Positions 12,785 through 21,299 of a stretch of 64,000 bases of DNA are shown one piece after another (position 1 is the stretch's first letter; each line of letters starts with the position of its first letter). A model generated the notes under the pieces. The model saw nothing but the letters and a program-made list of their open reading frames with translations. It searched no databases and was not told the origin of the DNA. A program made the translations under genes and the position numbers. Source of the DNA: JADGHX01 sp035760965 (GTDB lineage Bacteria > Pseudomonadota > Gammaproteobacteria > Steroidobacterales > Steroidobacteraceae); NCBI GenBank assembly GCA_035760965.1, contig DASTRY010000057.1, forward strand, positions 35,274 through 99,273. The letters are read 5' to 3'.

Positions 12785-14029
12785 TCACGCGTCGGACGCC
12801 GCGCGATCGCCGGCGTCGGTGCCGGTCGGCGGCAGGCTCGCCTGCGCGGAGTCCTGCGACTGCCGGCGCATCGCCTCCTCCGCGGCGCGCAGCTGGCTTT
12901 GCAGGCGTCTCAGCATCAGGTGATTGAAGCGCTCGAACAGCGGCTTCAGATCGTGCGGCCCCGGGCTCGCTTCGGGATGGCCCTGGAAGCCGAACACCGG
13001 CTTGTCCTTGAATGCGAGACCCTGCAGCGAGTTGTCGAACAGCGAGCGATGCGTCGCGCGCACGTTCGGCGGCAGCGTGCTCTCGTCGACCGCGAAACCG
13101 TGATTCTGGCTGGTGATGAACACCCGGCCCGTGTCGAGATCCTGCACCGGATGGTTCGCACCGTGATGGCCGAACTTCATCTTGACCGTGCTGGCGCCGC
13201 ACGCGAGCCCGAGAATCTGATGTCCGAGGCAGATGCCGAACACCGGGATGTTCTGCTCGATCAGCTCGCGCGTCGCCTTGATCGCGTAGTCGCACGGCTC
13301 CGGATCGCCGGGGCCGTTCGAGAGGAAGACGCCGTCCGGCCCGAGCGCCATCACTTCCGCGGCACTCGTCTGTGCAGGCACGACGGTCATGCGGCAGCCG
13401 TAGTCCGACAGCAGCCGCAGAATGTTGCGCTTGATGCCGAAATCGTAAGCGACGACGTGCAGGCGCTGCTGCGAGCGGATCGGCTGGCGCGCCTTGTCCT
13501 GCCACACGCTGCCTTCGTTCCACTGATACACGCGCTTCGTCGAGACGACCTTCGCGAGGTCCATGCCTTTCAGGCCGGGGAACTTGCGCGCGGCCTTCAC
13601 CGCGGCGTTCTCATCGACCTGTTCCCCCGTCATGATGCAGCCCGCTTGGGCGCCCTTCTCGCGCAGGATGCGCGTGAGCTTGCGCGTATCGATGCCGGCG
13701 ATCGCGACGAGTCGGCCGCGCTCGAGGAAGTCGCTGAGCGTGCCGTTCGCGCGCCAGCTACTCGCGAGCAGCGGCAGATCGCGAATGACGAGACCCGCGG
13801 GATAGATCTGCGCGGCTTCGAGGTCTTCCGGCGTGACGCCGGTATTGCCGATGTGAGGGTACGTCAGCGTGACGATCTGACGTGCGTACGACGGGTCGGT
13901 GAGAATTTCCTGATAGCCCGTCAAGGCGGTATTGAAAACGACTTCGCCGGTGGTGTTGCCTCGTGCTCCGATCGACTGGCCGCGGAAGATGGTGCCATCC
14001 GCCAGCGCCAGCACCGCTGCTGTGCTCAC
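12785..14029 (-). CDS. carA: Carbamoyl-phosphate synthase small subunit
   Basis: Glutaminase subunit that supplies ammonia to CarB. The N-terminal half is the CPSase small-chain domain; the C-terminal half is a class I glutamine amidotransferase with nucleophile Cys in VFGICLGHQILG and the His/Glu pair in GFQGHPEASPG. The start is GTG at 14029, with AAGGGG upstream; an in-frame TAA lies directly before it, so no longer protein is possible. After the amidotransferase fold there is an extra charged/low-complexity tail of about 35 residues that makes it longer (414) than Escherichia coli CarA (382). A separate promoter and leader precede it. Confidence 0.97.
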   Translation of the reverse strand: MSTAAVLALADGTIFRGQSIGARGNTTGEVVFNTALTGYQEILTDPSYARQIVTLTYPHIGNTGVTPEDLEAAQIYPAGLVIRDLPLLASSWRANGTLSDFLERGRLVAIAGIDTRKLTRILREKGAQAGCIMTGEQVDENAAVKAARKFPGLKGMDLAKVVSTKRVYQWNEGSVWQDKARQPIRSQQRLHVVAYDFGIKRNILRLLSDYGCRMTVVPAQTSAAEVMALGPDGVFLSNGPGDPEPCDYAIKATRELIEQNIPVFGICLGHQILGLACGASTVKMKFGHHGANHPVQDLDTGRVFITSQNHGFAVDESTLPPNVRATHRSLFDNSLQGLAFKDKPVFGFQGHPEASPGPHDLKPLFERFNHLMLRRLQSQLRAAEEAMRRQSQDSAQASLPPTGTDAGDRAASDA

Positions 14030-14155
14030 TTACCGGTTCCCCTTCAGAACTCGTGCCCCGGGCGAGGGCTTAATGGATTGTGGATGCTCCCCGATCAGGC
14101 TCTCGCGCATATACAAAGCGGGAGGAGTTCTCTCGAACATCCTCCCGCCTTGCAT
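14030..14155 (-). CDS. Candidate leader peptide ORF upstream of carA
   Basis: An in-frame ORF of 41 codons starts at ATG 14155, with TAAGGG about seven bases before it, and ends with a TAA whose last base abuts the carA GTG. It has five arginine codons (residues 5, 9, 17, 35, 41) and spans the terminator-like hairpin at 14118-14148. No known protein is recognised. The position, within the predicted 5' leader of carAB, suggests a role in transcription attenuation or translational coupling, but translation is unproven and a chance ORF in GC-rich DNA cannot be excluded. Confidence 0.4.
   Translation of the reverse strand: MQGGRMFERTPPALYMRESLIGEHPQSIKPSPGARVLKGNR
14118..14148 (-). terminator. 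Terminator-like hairpin in the carA leader
   Basis: Arms GCGGGAGGA and TCCTCCCGC (nine perfect GC-rich pairs, 13-base loop) are followed on the minus strand by TTTGTATAT. It lies about 90 bases before carA and about 30 bases after the predicted carA start of transcription. It may be an attenuator of carAB; it could also stop dapB transcripts. Confidence 0.6.
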
Positions 14156-14182
14156 GGACTAACCCTTACGGATTACGGCGAA

Positions 14183-14212
14183 ATTCTACGGGCTGCCCGG
14201 CCCGGGTGTCCA
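14183..14212 (-). promoter_or_regulatory. Candidate sigma-70 promoter of carAB
   Basis: Minus-strand TGGACA (14212-14207) and TAGAAT (14188-14183) each match five of six consensus bases and are separated by 18 bases. The predicted start near 14176 gives a leader of about 145 bases containing the hairpin and small ORF described separately. Confidence 0.65.
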
Positions 14213-14270
14213 CGCCGTCCACACAAAAAACTTTTCCACAGACACTTCGGCTACGCCTCGCGTTTTGCGC

Positions 14271-15080
14271 CTAAGCCTCTGTTTTATAACCCACTACGTC
14301 GCGCATCCAGTATCGACCAGGTGAGCGGCCTGTAAGCCAGGCTGCCGCTCTCAGGGCCCCCCGGGCGAAGATCGTCCGGTCCGTGGCCCGGTGACCGAGC
14401 ACGAGCTGCTCGCCGGCCCCCGCAAAGAGCACGGTGTGGTCGCCGACAATGTCGCCGCCCCGCGTCACGGCGAAGCCGATTTCGCCGGGCCGGCGCGGGC
14501 TCTCGCCGTTGCGCGAGACCGCGGCCACCGCCGCAAGGTCCTGGCCCCGGCCCTCCGCCGCCGCTCTCCCGAGTGCGAGCGCAGTGCCCGAGGGGGCATC
14601 GCGCTTCATCCGGTGATGCGCTTCGCTGATCTCGATGTCGAAGTCTGCCGGCAACGCCTTCGCCGCGGCTCGCACCAGCTCGATCAGCAGGGTCACGCCG
14701 ACACTCGTGTTGGCCGCGACCAGCACCGCGATATGACGCGCGGCCGCGGCGACTTCAAGCTCGACCGCCGAGGAAAATCCGGTCGTACCGATGAGAACGG
14801 GCTTGCGAGCTGCTTGGCATGCGCTCAGCGTGGCGGCTGTCGCGGCGGCATTCGAGAAGTCGATGGCCACATCGCACAGCGCGAGCCCCGCGCGCAGATC
14901 GTTGCTGACCGAAACGCCTAGCGGCTCGATACCGGCGAGCACGCCGACATCCTTGCCGAGCTCGGCGCTCTGCGCCGATGCGATGCCGGCCACCACGCGC
15001 ACATCGGTGGATTCGCGCGCGGCGCGCACGATGGCGCGGCCCATGCGTCCCGTCGCGCCGATGAGAGCGATGCGCGTCAT
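14271..15080 (-). CDS. dapB: 4-hydroxy-tetrahydrodipicolinate reductase
   Basis: Reduces the dapA product in the diaminopimelate/lysine pathway using NAD(P)H. I start at ATG 15080 (269 residues), which overlaps the dnaJ stop by four bases. The nucleotide-binding motif GATGRMGRA is at residues 8-16, and the catalytic/substrate signature EAHHRMKRDAPSGTALALG is intact. The partner dapA is about 29 kb away in this window. The dnaJ-dapB-carA order is conserved in many gammaproteobacteria, although the metabolic link to the chaperone genes is unclear. Confidence 0.96.
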   Translation of the reverse strand: MTRIALIGATGRMGRAIVRAARESTDVRVVAGIASAQSAELGKDVGVLAGIEPLGVSVSNDLRAGLALCDVAIDFSNAAATAATLSACQAARKPVLIGTTGFSSAVELEVAAAARHIAVLVAANTSVGVTLLIELVRAAAKALPADFDIEISEAHHRMKRDAPSGTALALGRAAAEGRGQDLAAVAAVSRNGESPRRPGEIGFAVTRGGDIVGDHTVLFAGAGEQLVLGHRATDRTIFARGALRAAAWLTGRSPGRYWMRDVVGYKTEA

Positions 15081-16222
15081 CGCGAGTGATCGCTCGAGAA
15101 GAAGCGCTTCACGCCTTCGAAGAAGCCCTTCTCGCGCGGCGCGTGCTGGCCCGAATCGCCCCGCAGCGACTCCTCGAGCTTGCGCACGAGCTCCTTCTGC
15201 TCCGCAGTGAGCGACACCGGCGTTTCGACGACGACGCGGCAGAAGAGATCGCCGCGCGCGCCGCCGCGCACGGGCTTCACGCCTTTGCCTCGGAGCCGGA
15301 ACACGCGGCCGGACTGCGTCTCCGCGGGAATCTTGATCGTCACTTCGCCGTCGAGCGTCGGCACTTCCACGCTGCCGCCGAGTGCGGCCGTCGCAAAGCT
15401 GATCGGCACCTCGCAGCTCAGATGCGCGCCGTCGCGCTCGAAGATCGGGTGCTCGCGCACGACGATCTCGACGTACAGATCCCCGGGCGGACCGCCGTTG
15501 CGCCCGGCCTCGCCTTCTCCGCCGAGCCGGATGCGATCGCCCGTGTCGACGCCCGCGGGTACTTTGACTTGCAGCGTCTTCGTCTTGCGCACGCGTCCTT
15601 GCCCGAGACAGACGTCGCACGGATTGCGCACGATGGTGCCGGCGCCGCGGCAGCGCGGACACGTTTGCTGCAACTGGAAGAAGCCCTGAGAGATACGCAC
15701 CTGGCCCGTGCCGTCGCAGGTTTCGCAGGTGACCGGAGAGTGCCCTTTCGCCGCGCCCGTGCCGTGGCACACCTCGCACTCGGCGAGCTTCGGCACTTCG
15801 ATGTCGACGGTGTGGCCGAACACGGCCTGATCGAGATCGAGCTCGAGCTCGTAGCGCAGATCGGCGCCGCGATAGACCTGCGAGCGCCCGCCGCCGCGGC
15901 GACCGGTGCCGAAGATGTCGCCGAACACGTCGCCGAAGATGTCGCTGAACGCGTCACCCGGGCCGAACCCGCCGCGCCCGCCGCCGCGATTGAGCGCCTC
16001 GACGCCCGCGTGCCCGTGCTGATCGTATGCCGCACGCTTCTGCGCGTCCGTCAGCACCTCATACGCTTCTTTGGCTTCCTTGAATTTGCTCTCGGCCTCG
16101 GCGTCGTTCGGATTGCGATCCGGGTGGAACTTCATCGCCAGGCGGCGATACGCCTTCTTGATATCCGCCTCGGCCGCGTTCCGCGGCACATCGAGCACTT
16201 TGTAGTAATCGCGCTTGGACAT
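15077..16222 (-). CDS. dnaJ: Chaperone protein DnaJ
   Basis: Hsp40 co-chaperone that delivers substrates to DnaK and stimulates its ATPase. The J domain (residues 1-70) has the HPD motif in MKFHPDRNPND; a glycine/phenylalanine-rich linker follows (about 75-115). Four CxxCxGxG zinc repeats (CEVCHGTG, CETCDGTG, CPRCRGAG, CDVCLGQG) lie at about 145-210, followed by the substrate-binding beta domains. At 381 residues it is full length. It follows dnaK after a 113-base gap containing a stem-loop and overlaps dapB. Confidence 0.98.
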   Translation of the reverse strand: MSKRDYYKVLDVPRNAAEADIKKAYRRLAMKFHPDRNPNDAEAESKFKEAKEAYEVLTDAQKRAAYDQHGHAGVEALNRGGGRGGFGPGDAFSDIFGDVFGDIFGTGRRGGGRSQVYRGADLRYELELDLDQAVFGHTVDIEVPKLAECEVCHGTGAAKGHSPVTCETCDGTGQVRISQGFFQLQQTCPRCRGAGTIVRNPCDVCLGQGRVRKTKTLQVKVPAGVDTGDRIRLGGEGEAGRNGGPPGDLYVEIVVREHPIFERDGAHLSCEVPISFATAALGGSVEVPTLDGEVTIKIPAETQSGRVFRLRGKGVKPVRGGARGDLFCRVVVETPVSLTAEQKELVRKLEESLRGDSGQHAPREKGFFEGVKRFFSSDHSR

Positions 16223-16275
16223 GCGAGCTTGAAGAAGAGACCTGACCCTGTAGACCCTACCCCACTATATGCGAA

Positions 16276-16307
16276 GGGAGTCTCCCACGTTCGTGCGAGA
16301 GACTCCC
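16276..16307. other. Stem-loop between dnaK and dnaJ
   Basis: Arms GGGAGTCTC (16276-16284) and GAGACTCCC (16299-16307) pair perfectly, with a smaller CACG/CGTG stem inside the loop. No T-run follows on either strand, so it looks like an intercistronic RNA structure (stability or partial termination) rather than a full terminator. Confidence 0.5.
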
Positions 16308-16335
16308 CTACGCGATCGACACTCTCCGGGGCGGG

Positions 16336-18273
16336 TTACGACGCCTTCTTGTCCTTCACTTCCTCGAACTCGGCATCGACCACATCCTCGCCGCCCGGGC
16401 CCTTGCCGCCGCCCGCCGATGCACCGGCACCACCGGCCCCGGCGCCCTGCGCACCCGTATCGGCATACGCCTTCTGCGCAATGCTCTGGGCGGCCTGCGC
16501 CAGCGCCTCGGTCTTCTTCTCGATGACGCCCTTGTCGTCGCTCTTCAGCGCCGAGCGCACATCCGAGATCGCCGACTCGACGCGCGCGCGCTCCGCGCCG
16601 TCCACCTTGTCGCCGAGCTCCTTCAGAGTCTTCTCGACCGAGTGCACCAGGCTGTCGGCCTTGTTGCGCGCCTCGACCAGCTCGCGGAACTTCTTGTCTT
16701 CCGCGGCATGCGCCTCGGCATCGCGCACCATGCGCTTGATCTCCTCCTCGGTGAGGCCGCTCGAGGCCTTGATGACGATCTTCTGCTCCTTGCCGGTCGC
16801 CTTGTCCTTCGCCGACACGTTCAGAATGCCGTTCGCGTCGATGTCGAAGGACACCTCGATCTGCGGTACGCCGCGCGGCGCCGGCGGGATGTCCGTCAGG
16901 TCGAACTTGCCGAGCGACTTGTTGTCCGCGGCGCGCTCGCGCTCACCCTGCAGGACGTGAATCGTCACGGCGGTCTGGTTGTCGTCCGCCGTCGAGAAGA
17001 CGTTCGACGCCTTGGTCGGGATCGTCGTGTTCTTCTCGATGAGCTTCGTCATCACCCCGCCGAGCGTCTCGATACCGAGCGACAGCGGCGTCACATCGAG
17101 CAGCAGGACGTCCTTCACCTCGCCCGAGAGCACGCCGGCCTGAATGGCCGCGCCGACCGCAACCGCCTCATCCGGGTTCACGTCCTTGCGCGGGTCCTTG
17201 CCGAAGAAGTCCTTCACGTACTTCTGCACGAGCGGCATGCGCGTCTGGCCGCCGACGAGGATGACCTCGGAGATGTCCTTCGCGGACACGCCGGCATCCT
17301 TCATCGCGATCCGGCACGGCTCGATCGTCTTGCGCACCAGGTCTTCCACCAGCGACTCGAGCTTCGCGCGCGTCAGCTTGATGTTCAGGTGCTTCGGACC
17401 GGACTGGTCGGCCGTGATGTACGGCAGGTTGATGTCGGTCTGCTGGCTCGAGGAGAGCTCGATCTTCGCCTTTTCGGCCGCTTCCTTCAGACGCTGCATG
17501 GCGAGCGGGTCCTTGCGGACGTCGACGCCGGACTCCTTCTGGAACTCCTCGGCCAGGAAATTGATGATGCGCAGGTCGAAATCCTCACCGCCGAGGAACG
17601 TGTCGCCGTTGGTGGACAGCACCTCGAACTGGCGCTCGCCGTCCACCTCCGCGATCTCGATGATCGAGATGTCGAAGGTGCCGCCGCCCAGGTCGTACAC
17701 GGCGATCTTGCGATCGCCGCCGGCCTTGTCGAGGCCATACGCGAGCGCGGCCGCCGTCGGCTCATTGATGATGCGCTTCACTTCGAGACCGGCGATGCGG
17801 CCGGCGTCCTTCGTTGCCTGGCGCTGCGAATCGTTGAAGTACGCGGGCACGGTGATGACGGCTTCGGTCACCGTCTCGCCGAGGTAGTCCTCCGCGGTCT
17901 TCTTCATCTTCATGAGCACTCGCGCGGAGATTTCCGGCGGCGCCATCTTCTTGCCACGCACCTCGACCCAGGCGTCACCGTTATCGGCTCTCACGATCTT
18001 GTACGGGACCATCTTGATGTCCCGCTGCACCACCTCGTCGTCGAACTTGCGGCCGATCAGGCGCTTGACGGCGAACACAGTGTTTTGCGGATTGGTCACC
18101 GCTTGACGCTTCGCGGATTGACCGACGAGGACTTCATCGTCCTTGGTGAAGGCCACGATCGAGGGGGTCGTGCGATCGCCCTCGCTGTTCTCGATCACGC
18201 GAGGCTTGCCGGCCTCCATGACGGCCACGCAGGAATTCGTGGTTCCGAGGTCGATGCCGATTACCTTTGCCAT
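16336..18273 (-). CDS. dnaK: Chaperone protein DnaK (Hsp70)
   Basis: ATP-dependent Hsp70 chaperone. The N-terminal ATPase domain starts with IGIDLGTTNSCVAVMEA and contains VYDLGGGTFDISIIE and ILVGGQTRMP; the linker DVLLLDVTPLSLG leads into the substrate-binding domain. The C-terminus has a Gly/Ala-rich linker and ends EEVKDKKAS, similar to the usual EEVKD-K end. The 645 residues are full length. A GGAG ribosome site lies before the ATG. It sits between grpE and dnaJ and shares their heat-shock control. Confidence 0.98.
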   Translation of the reverse strand: MAKVIGIDLGTTNSCVAVMEAGKPRVIENSEGDRTTPSIVAFTKDDEVLVGQSAKRQAVTNPQNTVFAVKRLIGRKFDDEVVQRDIKMVPYKIVRADNGDAWVEVRGKKMAPPEISARVLMKMKKTAEDYLGETVTEAVITVPAYFNDSQRQATKDAGRIAGLEVKRIINEPTAAALAYGLDKAGGDRKIAVYDLGGGTFDISIIEIAEVDGERQFEVLSTNGDTFLGGEDFDLRIINFLAEEFQKESGVDVRKDPLAMQRLKEAAEKAKIELSSSQQTDINLPYITADQSGPKHLNIKLTRAKLESLVEDLVRKTIEPCRIAMKDAGVSAKDISEVILVGGQTRMPLVQKYVKDFFGKDPRKDVNPDEAVAVGAAIQAGVLSGEVKDVLLLDVTPLSLGIETLGGVMTKLIEKNTTIPTKASNVFSTADDNQTAVTIHVLQGERERAADNKSLGKFDLTDIPPAPRGVPQIEVSFDIDANGILNVSAKDKATGKEQKIVIKASSGLTEEEIKRMVRDAEAHAAEDKKFRELVEARNKADSLVHSVEKTLKELGDKVDGAERARVESAISDVRSALKSDDKGVIEKKTEALAQAAQSIAQKAYADTGAQGAGAGGAGASAGGGKGPGGEDVVDAEFEEVKDKKAS

Positions 18274-18341
18274 GGGACTACTCCGAAAGGTCCATATGAG
18301 GTGCTACTAGCGAGCACTTGTTAGGGTGTAGAAAACGTGAT

Positions 18342-18908
18342 TCAAGGCGCCTTGGCAACGATCACGCGCGCCGGGCGCAGCAGACGGCCATTGAGCTCGT
18401 AGCCGCGCTGCACGACCTTCAGCACCGAATTGGGCTCTGCGCTATCCGAGGATTGCGTGAGCATGGCCTCGTGCTTGGTCGGATCGAAGGGCTCGCCGAG
18501 CGGGTTGATCTCGGTGATGCCGAGCTTCTCGAACGCCTTGGCGAGCAGCTTCAGCGTCGCCTCCTGACCGGCGGCGAGGCTCGCGGCGTCCGCGCGATCG
18601 GCGTTCTCCACGGCGAGTTGCAGGCTGTCGTAGACGGGCAGCAGCTCCTGCGCAAACTTGTCGAGGCCATAGCGATGGGCGGCCTCCACGTCGCGCTGCG
18701 CCCGTTTGCGCACGTTCTCGAGGTCGGCCACCGCGCGTAGATACTGCTCCCAATGGTTCTTCGCGCGCTCCTCGCACTCCGCCAGCGCCTGCTGGAGCCG
18801 TTCCAGCTCGACGAGCTGCGCCGCCGTCTCGGGCAGCACGGCCGTGGGCTCCGCGCCTGCGGCTGCGGCCGCTTCGCCACCGGGTGCGCTCGACTCGCGT
18901 GCATTCAT
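18342..18908 (-). CDS. grpE: Nucleotide exchange factor GrpE
   Basis: Releases ADP from DnaK. The 188 residues start with a low-complexity acidic/Ala-rich arm (1-40), then a long helix with DLENVRKRAQRDVEAAHRYG, and end with the GrpE signature INPLGEPFDPTKHEAM...VQRGYELNGRLLRPARV. A GGGAGG ribosome site lies nine bases before the ATG. Its start is only 17 bases downstream of the T-run of a strong terminator after hrcA, so expression needs read-through or regulation at that point. dnaK follows by 68 bases, which include an imperfect stem-loop. Confidence 0.96.
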   Translation of the reverse strand: MNARESSAPGGEAAAAAGAEPTAVLPETAAQLVELERLQQALAECEERAKNHWEQYLRAVADLENVRKRAQRDVEAAHRYGLDKFAQELLPVYDSLQLAVENADRADAASLAAGQEATLKLLAKAFEKLGITEINPLGEPFDPTKHEAMLTQSSDSAEPNSVLKVVQRGYELNGRLLRPARVIVAKAP

Positions 18909-18924
18909 GATCTAAAAGCCTCCC

Positions 18925-18978
18925 GAAAACAAAAACTTAGCCATCCTTCCTGAACTTGGGCTCAGGAAGCCGGATGGC
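18925..18978 (-). terminator. Strong terminator between hrcA and grpE
   Basis: Arms 18940-18953 and 18962-18978 form a 14-base-pair stem (7+7 pairs, a 3-base bulge, 8-base loop); the minus strand continues TAAGTTTTTGTTTTC. This has the full form of a Rho-independent terminator, yet it sits inside an operon that must be expressed past it. Confidence 0.85.
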
Positions 18979-19008
18979 GATTGGCGAAAGCCACGGCGTC
19001 CGTGAGGG

Positions 19009-20073
19009 TCAGCGCCGCGAATTCAAGGCGGCGCCGAGCAATTTTGCCGTCATGTCGACGATCGGGATCACACGCTCGTAGGCCATGCGCGTCGGCCCGA
19101 TCACGCCGAGCACTCCCATGACCGCGTCTCCGTCGCCGTAGGGGGCCGTCACGACGCTGCAATCGTCGAGCACCTGGTAGCCGGATTCGTGCCCGATGAA
19201 GATCTGGATGCGCTCCGACTTCAGGCTCTGATCGAGCAGATGGAGGAAATCGCGCTTCTCGTTGAACGCTTCGAACAGGCGCCGCAGCCGCTCGACGCTC
19301 GACAGCTCGGCGACGCCCATGAGATTCGTTTCACCCGCGATCACGTACTCGATGCGCTCTTCGGACTCCGGGTTCGCCTCGAACACCTTCTGCGCGACGG
19401 CGATGGCGTCCGCCATGATCTGGTTCATGTGCTCGCGGGTCTCCTGCAACTGCCGCAGGATCTCCTGGCGTACCTGGAGCAGCGTGCGCCCGCGGACTTG
19501 TTCGTTGAGGTAGTTCGCCGCGCGCTTCAGCTCGTCCGGCGAGAAGTAGCGATGGAGCTGCAGGATGCGGTTCTGCACTTCGCGGTCGTTCAGCACGAGC
19601 ACGGCGAGCACGCGGTTCTCCGAGAGCCCGACGAACTCGATGTGCGTGATGGCGGCCTGCTGCGTGCGCGGGATCGTAACCACGCCCGCAAGGTGTGTGA
19701 TGCTCGACAGCAGCTGCGACGCGGTGGCGACTAGCGATTTCGCGCTGTCGTGACCGGCATCGAGCTGGCGTCGCAGCTCGGTGACCGCCTCGCTCTCGAG
19801 CGGCTGCACGTGCAGCAAGGTGTCCACGAAGAAGCGGTAACCCTTGTCCGTCGGCACGCGACCGGCGGAGGTGTGCGGCGAGGTGACGAACCCGAGCTCC
19901 TCGAGGTCGGCCATGACGTTGCGGACGGTCGCGGAGCTCAGACTCAATCCCGATTCGCGCGACAGCACACGCGAGCCCACCGGTTGCCCATCGCGGATGT
20001 AGTTCTCGATGAGCACCCGCAAGAGCTGCTGGGCTCGTTCATTCAGCGGTTCGTCTCGAGTTTCCTGCGCCAT
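19009..20073 (-). CDS. hrcA: Heat-inducible transcription repressor HrcA
   Basis: HrcA represses chaperone genes by binding the CIRCE inverted repeat; GroEL modulates its activity in known systems. The winged-helix DNA-binding domain occupies residues 1-105 (SSATVRNVMADLEELGF-SPHTSAGRVPTDKGYRFFVD), followed by the GAF-like and C-terminal domains. At 354 residues it is full length. No CIRCE element (TTAGCACTC-9-GAGTGCTAA) is visible anywhere in the hrcA or dnaK upstream regions, so its target, probably groESL, should lie elsewhere. It is preceded by sigma-32-like and sigma-70-like promoters. Confidence 0.97.
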   Translation of the reverse strand: MAQETRDEPLNERAQQLLRVLIENYIRDGQPVGSRVLSRESGLSLSSATVRNVMADLEELGFVTSPHTSAGRVPTDKGYRFFVDTLLHVQPLESEAVTELRRQLDAGHDSAKSLVATASQLLSSITHLAGVVTIPRTQQAAITHIEFVGLSENRVLAVLVLNDREVQNRILQLHRYFSPDELKRAANYLNEQVRGRTLLQVRQEILRQLQETREHMNQIMADAIAVAQKVFEANPESEERIEYVIAGETNLMGVAELSSVERLRRLFEAFNEKRDFLHLLDQSLKSERIQIFIGHESGYQVLDDCSVVTAPYGDGDAVMGVLGVIGPTRMAYERVIPIVDMTAKLLGAALNSRR

Positions 20074-20121
20074 AGTTTTGCGCGATAGCCGTGGGCCTGA
20101 GCCAGTCGGCGATGACTGCGG

Positions 20122-20150
20122 AAGCTAGCGACGGCTGCCGCGAGCGTCAA
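20122..20150 (-). promoter_or_regulatory. Candidate sigma-70 promoter of hrcA
   Basis: Minus-strand TTGACG (20150-20145) and TAGCTT (20127-20122) are separated by 17 bases. It lies downstream of the heat-shock promoter and could give basal expression, with a leader of about 40 bases to the hrcA ATG. Confidence 0.4.
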
Positions 20151-20168
20151 GCAAACCGGCTGGCCGCA

Positions 20169-20197
20169 AAATGGGGTACGGGTGCGGCGTTCTCAAG
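20169..20197 (-). promoter_or_regulatory. RpoH (sigma-32) heat-shock promoter of hrcA-grpE-dnaK-dnaJ
   Basis: Minus-strand CTTGAGA (20197-20191) and CCCCATTT (20176-20169) are separated by 14 bases, nearly matching the Escherichia coli sigma-32 consensus CTTGAAA and CCCCATNT. The predicted start is near 20161, leaving a leader of about 88 bases. The remainder of the 316-base gap to nadK (20198-20389) shows no further clear element. Confidence 0.8.
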
Positions 20198-20389
20198 CGC
20201 GCGGTCCCGGCCGCGTCGGGCTTCCCGCGCGTCCGGGCCGCGTGCGTCGGAGCCAGTGCGTCAGGGCTCCGGCGCGTCCAGGTTGCGGCGCGCCGCGCAG
20301 TCCGATGCGTGGCCGTTGAATCCCGCATGCGGCCCGTGATTAAGTGCCGCGTCCTATCGTCAGGTCGCCCAGGTTTCATCGAGGCACAC

Positions 20390-21286
20390 ATGGCCTTTCC
20401 GGTACGCGCGTGCGCGCTGGTCGGTCGCTTCGCCGATGCGCGTGTCGCGGAGTCGGTGAGCGCGCTGCTGCCCGGCCTCAAGGCCCGGTGCGCGCAGGTC
20501 CTCGTCATCGACGACGGCGCATTGCCGGATTGGCTCAACGGGGACGTCGTGCCCGTACCGGAGGAGCAGATCGCCCAGCGAGCGGACCTGGTCGTCGCGA
20601 TCGGCGGCGATGGCACGCTGCTCTACGCGGCCCGCCTGGTGGCCCGTCATGGGGTGCCCCTCCTCGGGATCAACCGTGGACGGCTCGGCTTTCTCACGGA
20701 CGTGATGCCGCAGGACATGATGGGGGCCATCGACGCCGCGCTCGCCGGCAAACTCGCGACCGAACAACGCATGCTGCTGCACGCGACGGTGCGTGCCGCA
20801 GACGGCAGCGTGACGGAATCGCTCGCGCTCAACGACGTCGTCCTGCAGAAGGCCGCTTCGGGGCGGATGCTCGATTTCGAGGTGCAGGTGAACGGACGTT
20901 ACGTCAACAGCCACGCGGGGGACGGCATCGTCGTTGCCAGCGCCACCGGCTCCACGGCCTACGCGTTGTCATGCGGCGGACCGATCGTCGAGCCGGGTCT
21001 CGACGTGCTGGTGCTCGCGCCCATCTGTCCGCACACGCTGTCGGACCGGCCCGTCGTGGTGTCGGGGCGCTCGGTCGTGGACATCAAGCTGATCGAGCGC
21101 TTCGAGACCCAGGCGCAGGTCGTGTGCGACGGCGTCGTGCTCGGCGAGCTGCAGCCAGAGGACTCGCTGCAAGTGCGGGCGGCGCAGGAGCGCATCACAC
21201 TGCTCCACCCGCCGGACCACGATTACTATCGACTGCTGCGCTCGAAGCTCCAATGGGGTCGCGGCGGACGCGATCACTCCCGCTGA
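20390..21286 (+). CDS. nadK: NAD kinase
   Basis: Phosphorylates NAD to NADP. I start at ATG 20390 (298 residues, close to Escherichia coli NadK at 292) rather than at the longer open frame. The signature GGDGT is in VVAIGGDGTLLYAARL, the NE/D-type motif is LNDVVLQK, and the glycine-rich motif ATGSTAYALSCGGPIV is intact. It is divergent from hrcA and followed after 13 bases by recN, an arrangement common in gammaproteobacteria. Confidence 0.97.
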   Translation: MAFPVRACALVGRFADARVAESVSALLPGLKARCAQVLVIDDGALPDWLNGDVVPVPEEQIAQRADLVVAIGGDGTLLYAARLVARHGVPLLGINRGRLGFLTDVMPQDMMGAIDAALAGKLATEQRMLLHATVRAADGSVTESLALNDVVLQKAASGRMLDFEVQVNGRYVNSHAGDGIVVASATGSTAYALSCGGPIVEPGLDVLVLAPICPHTLSDRPVVVSGRSVVDIKLIERFETQAQVVCDGVVLGELQPEDSLQVRAAQERITLLHPPDHDYYRLLRSKLQWGRGGRDHSR

Positions 21287-21299
21287 CACGACAACAACA

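Noticed and set aside
18300..18325. AGGTGCT/AGCACTT inverted repeat upstream of dnaK as a possible CIRCE site
   Set aside because: The half-sites are in the opposite order to CIRCE (GTGCT before AGCAC), spacing is seven rather than nine, and one pair is mismatched.
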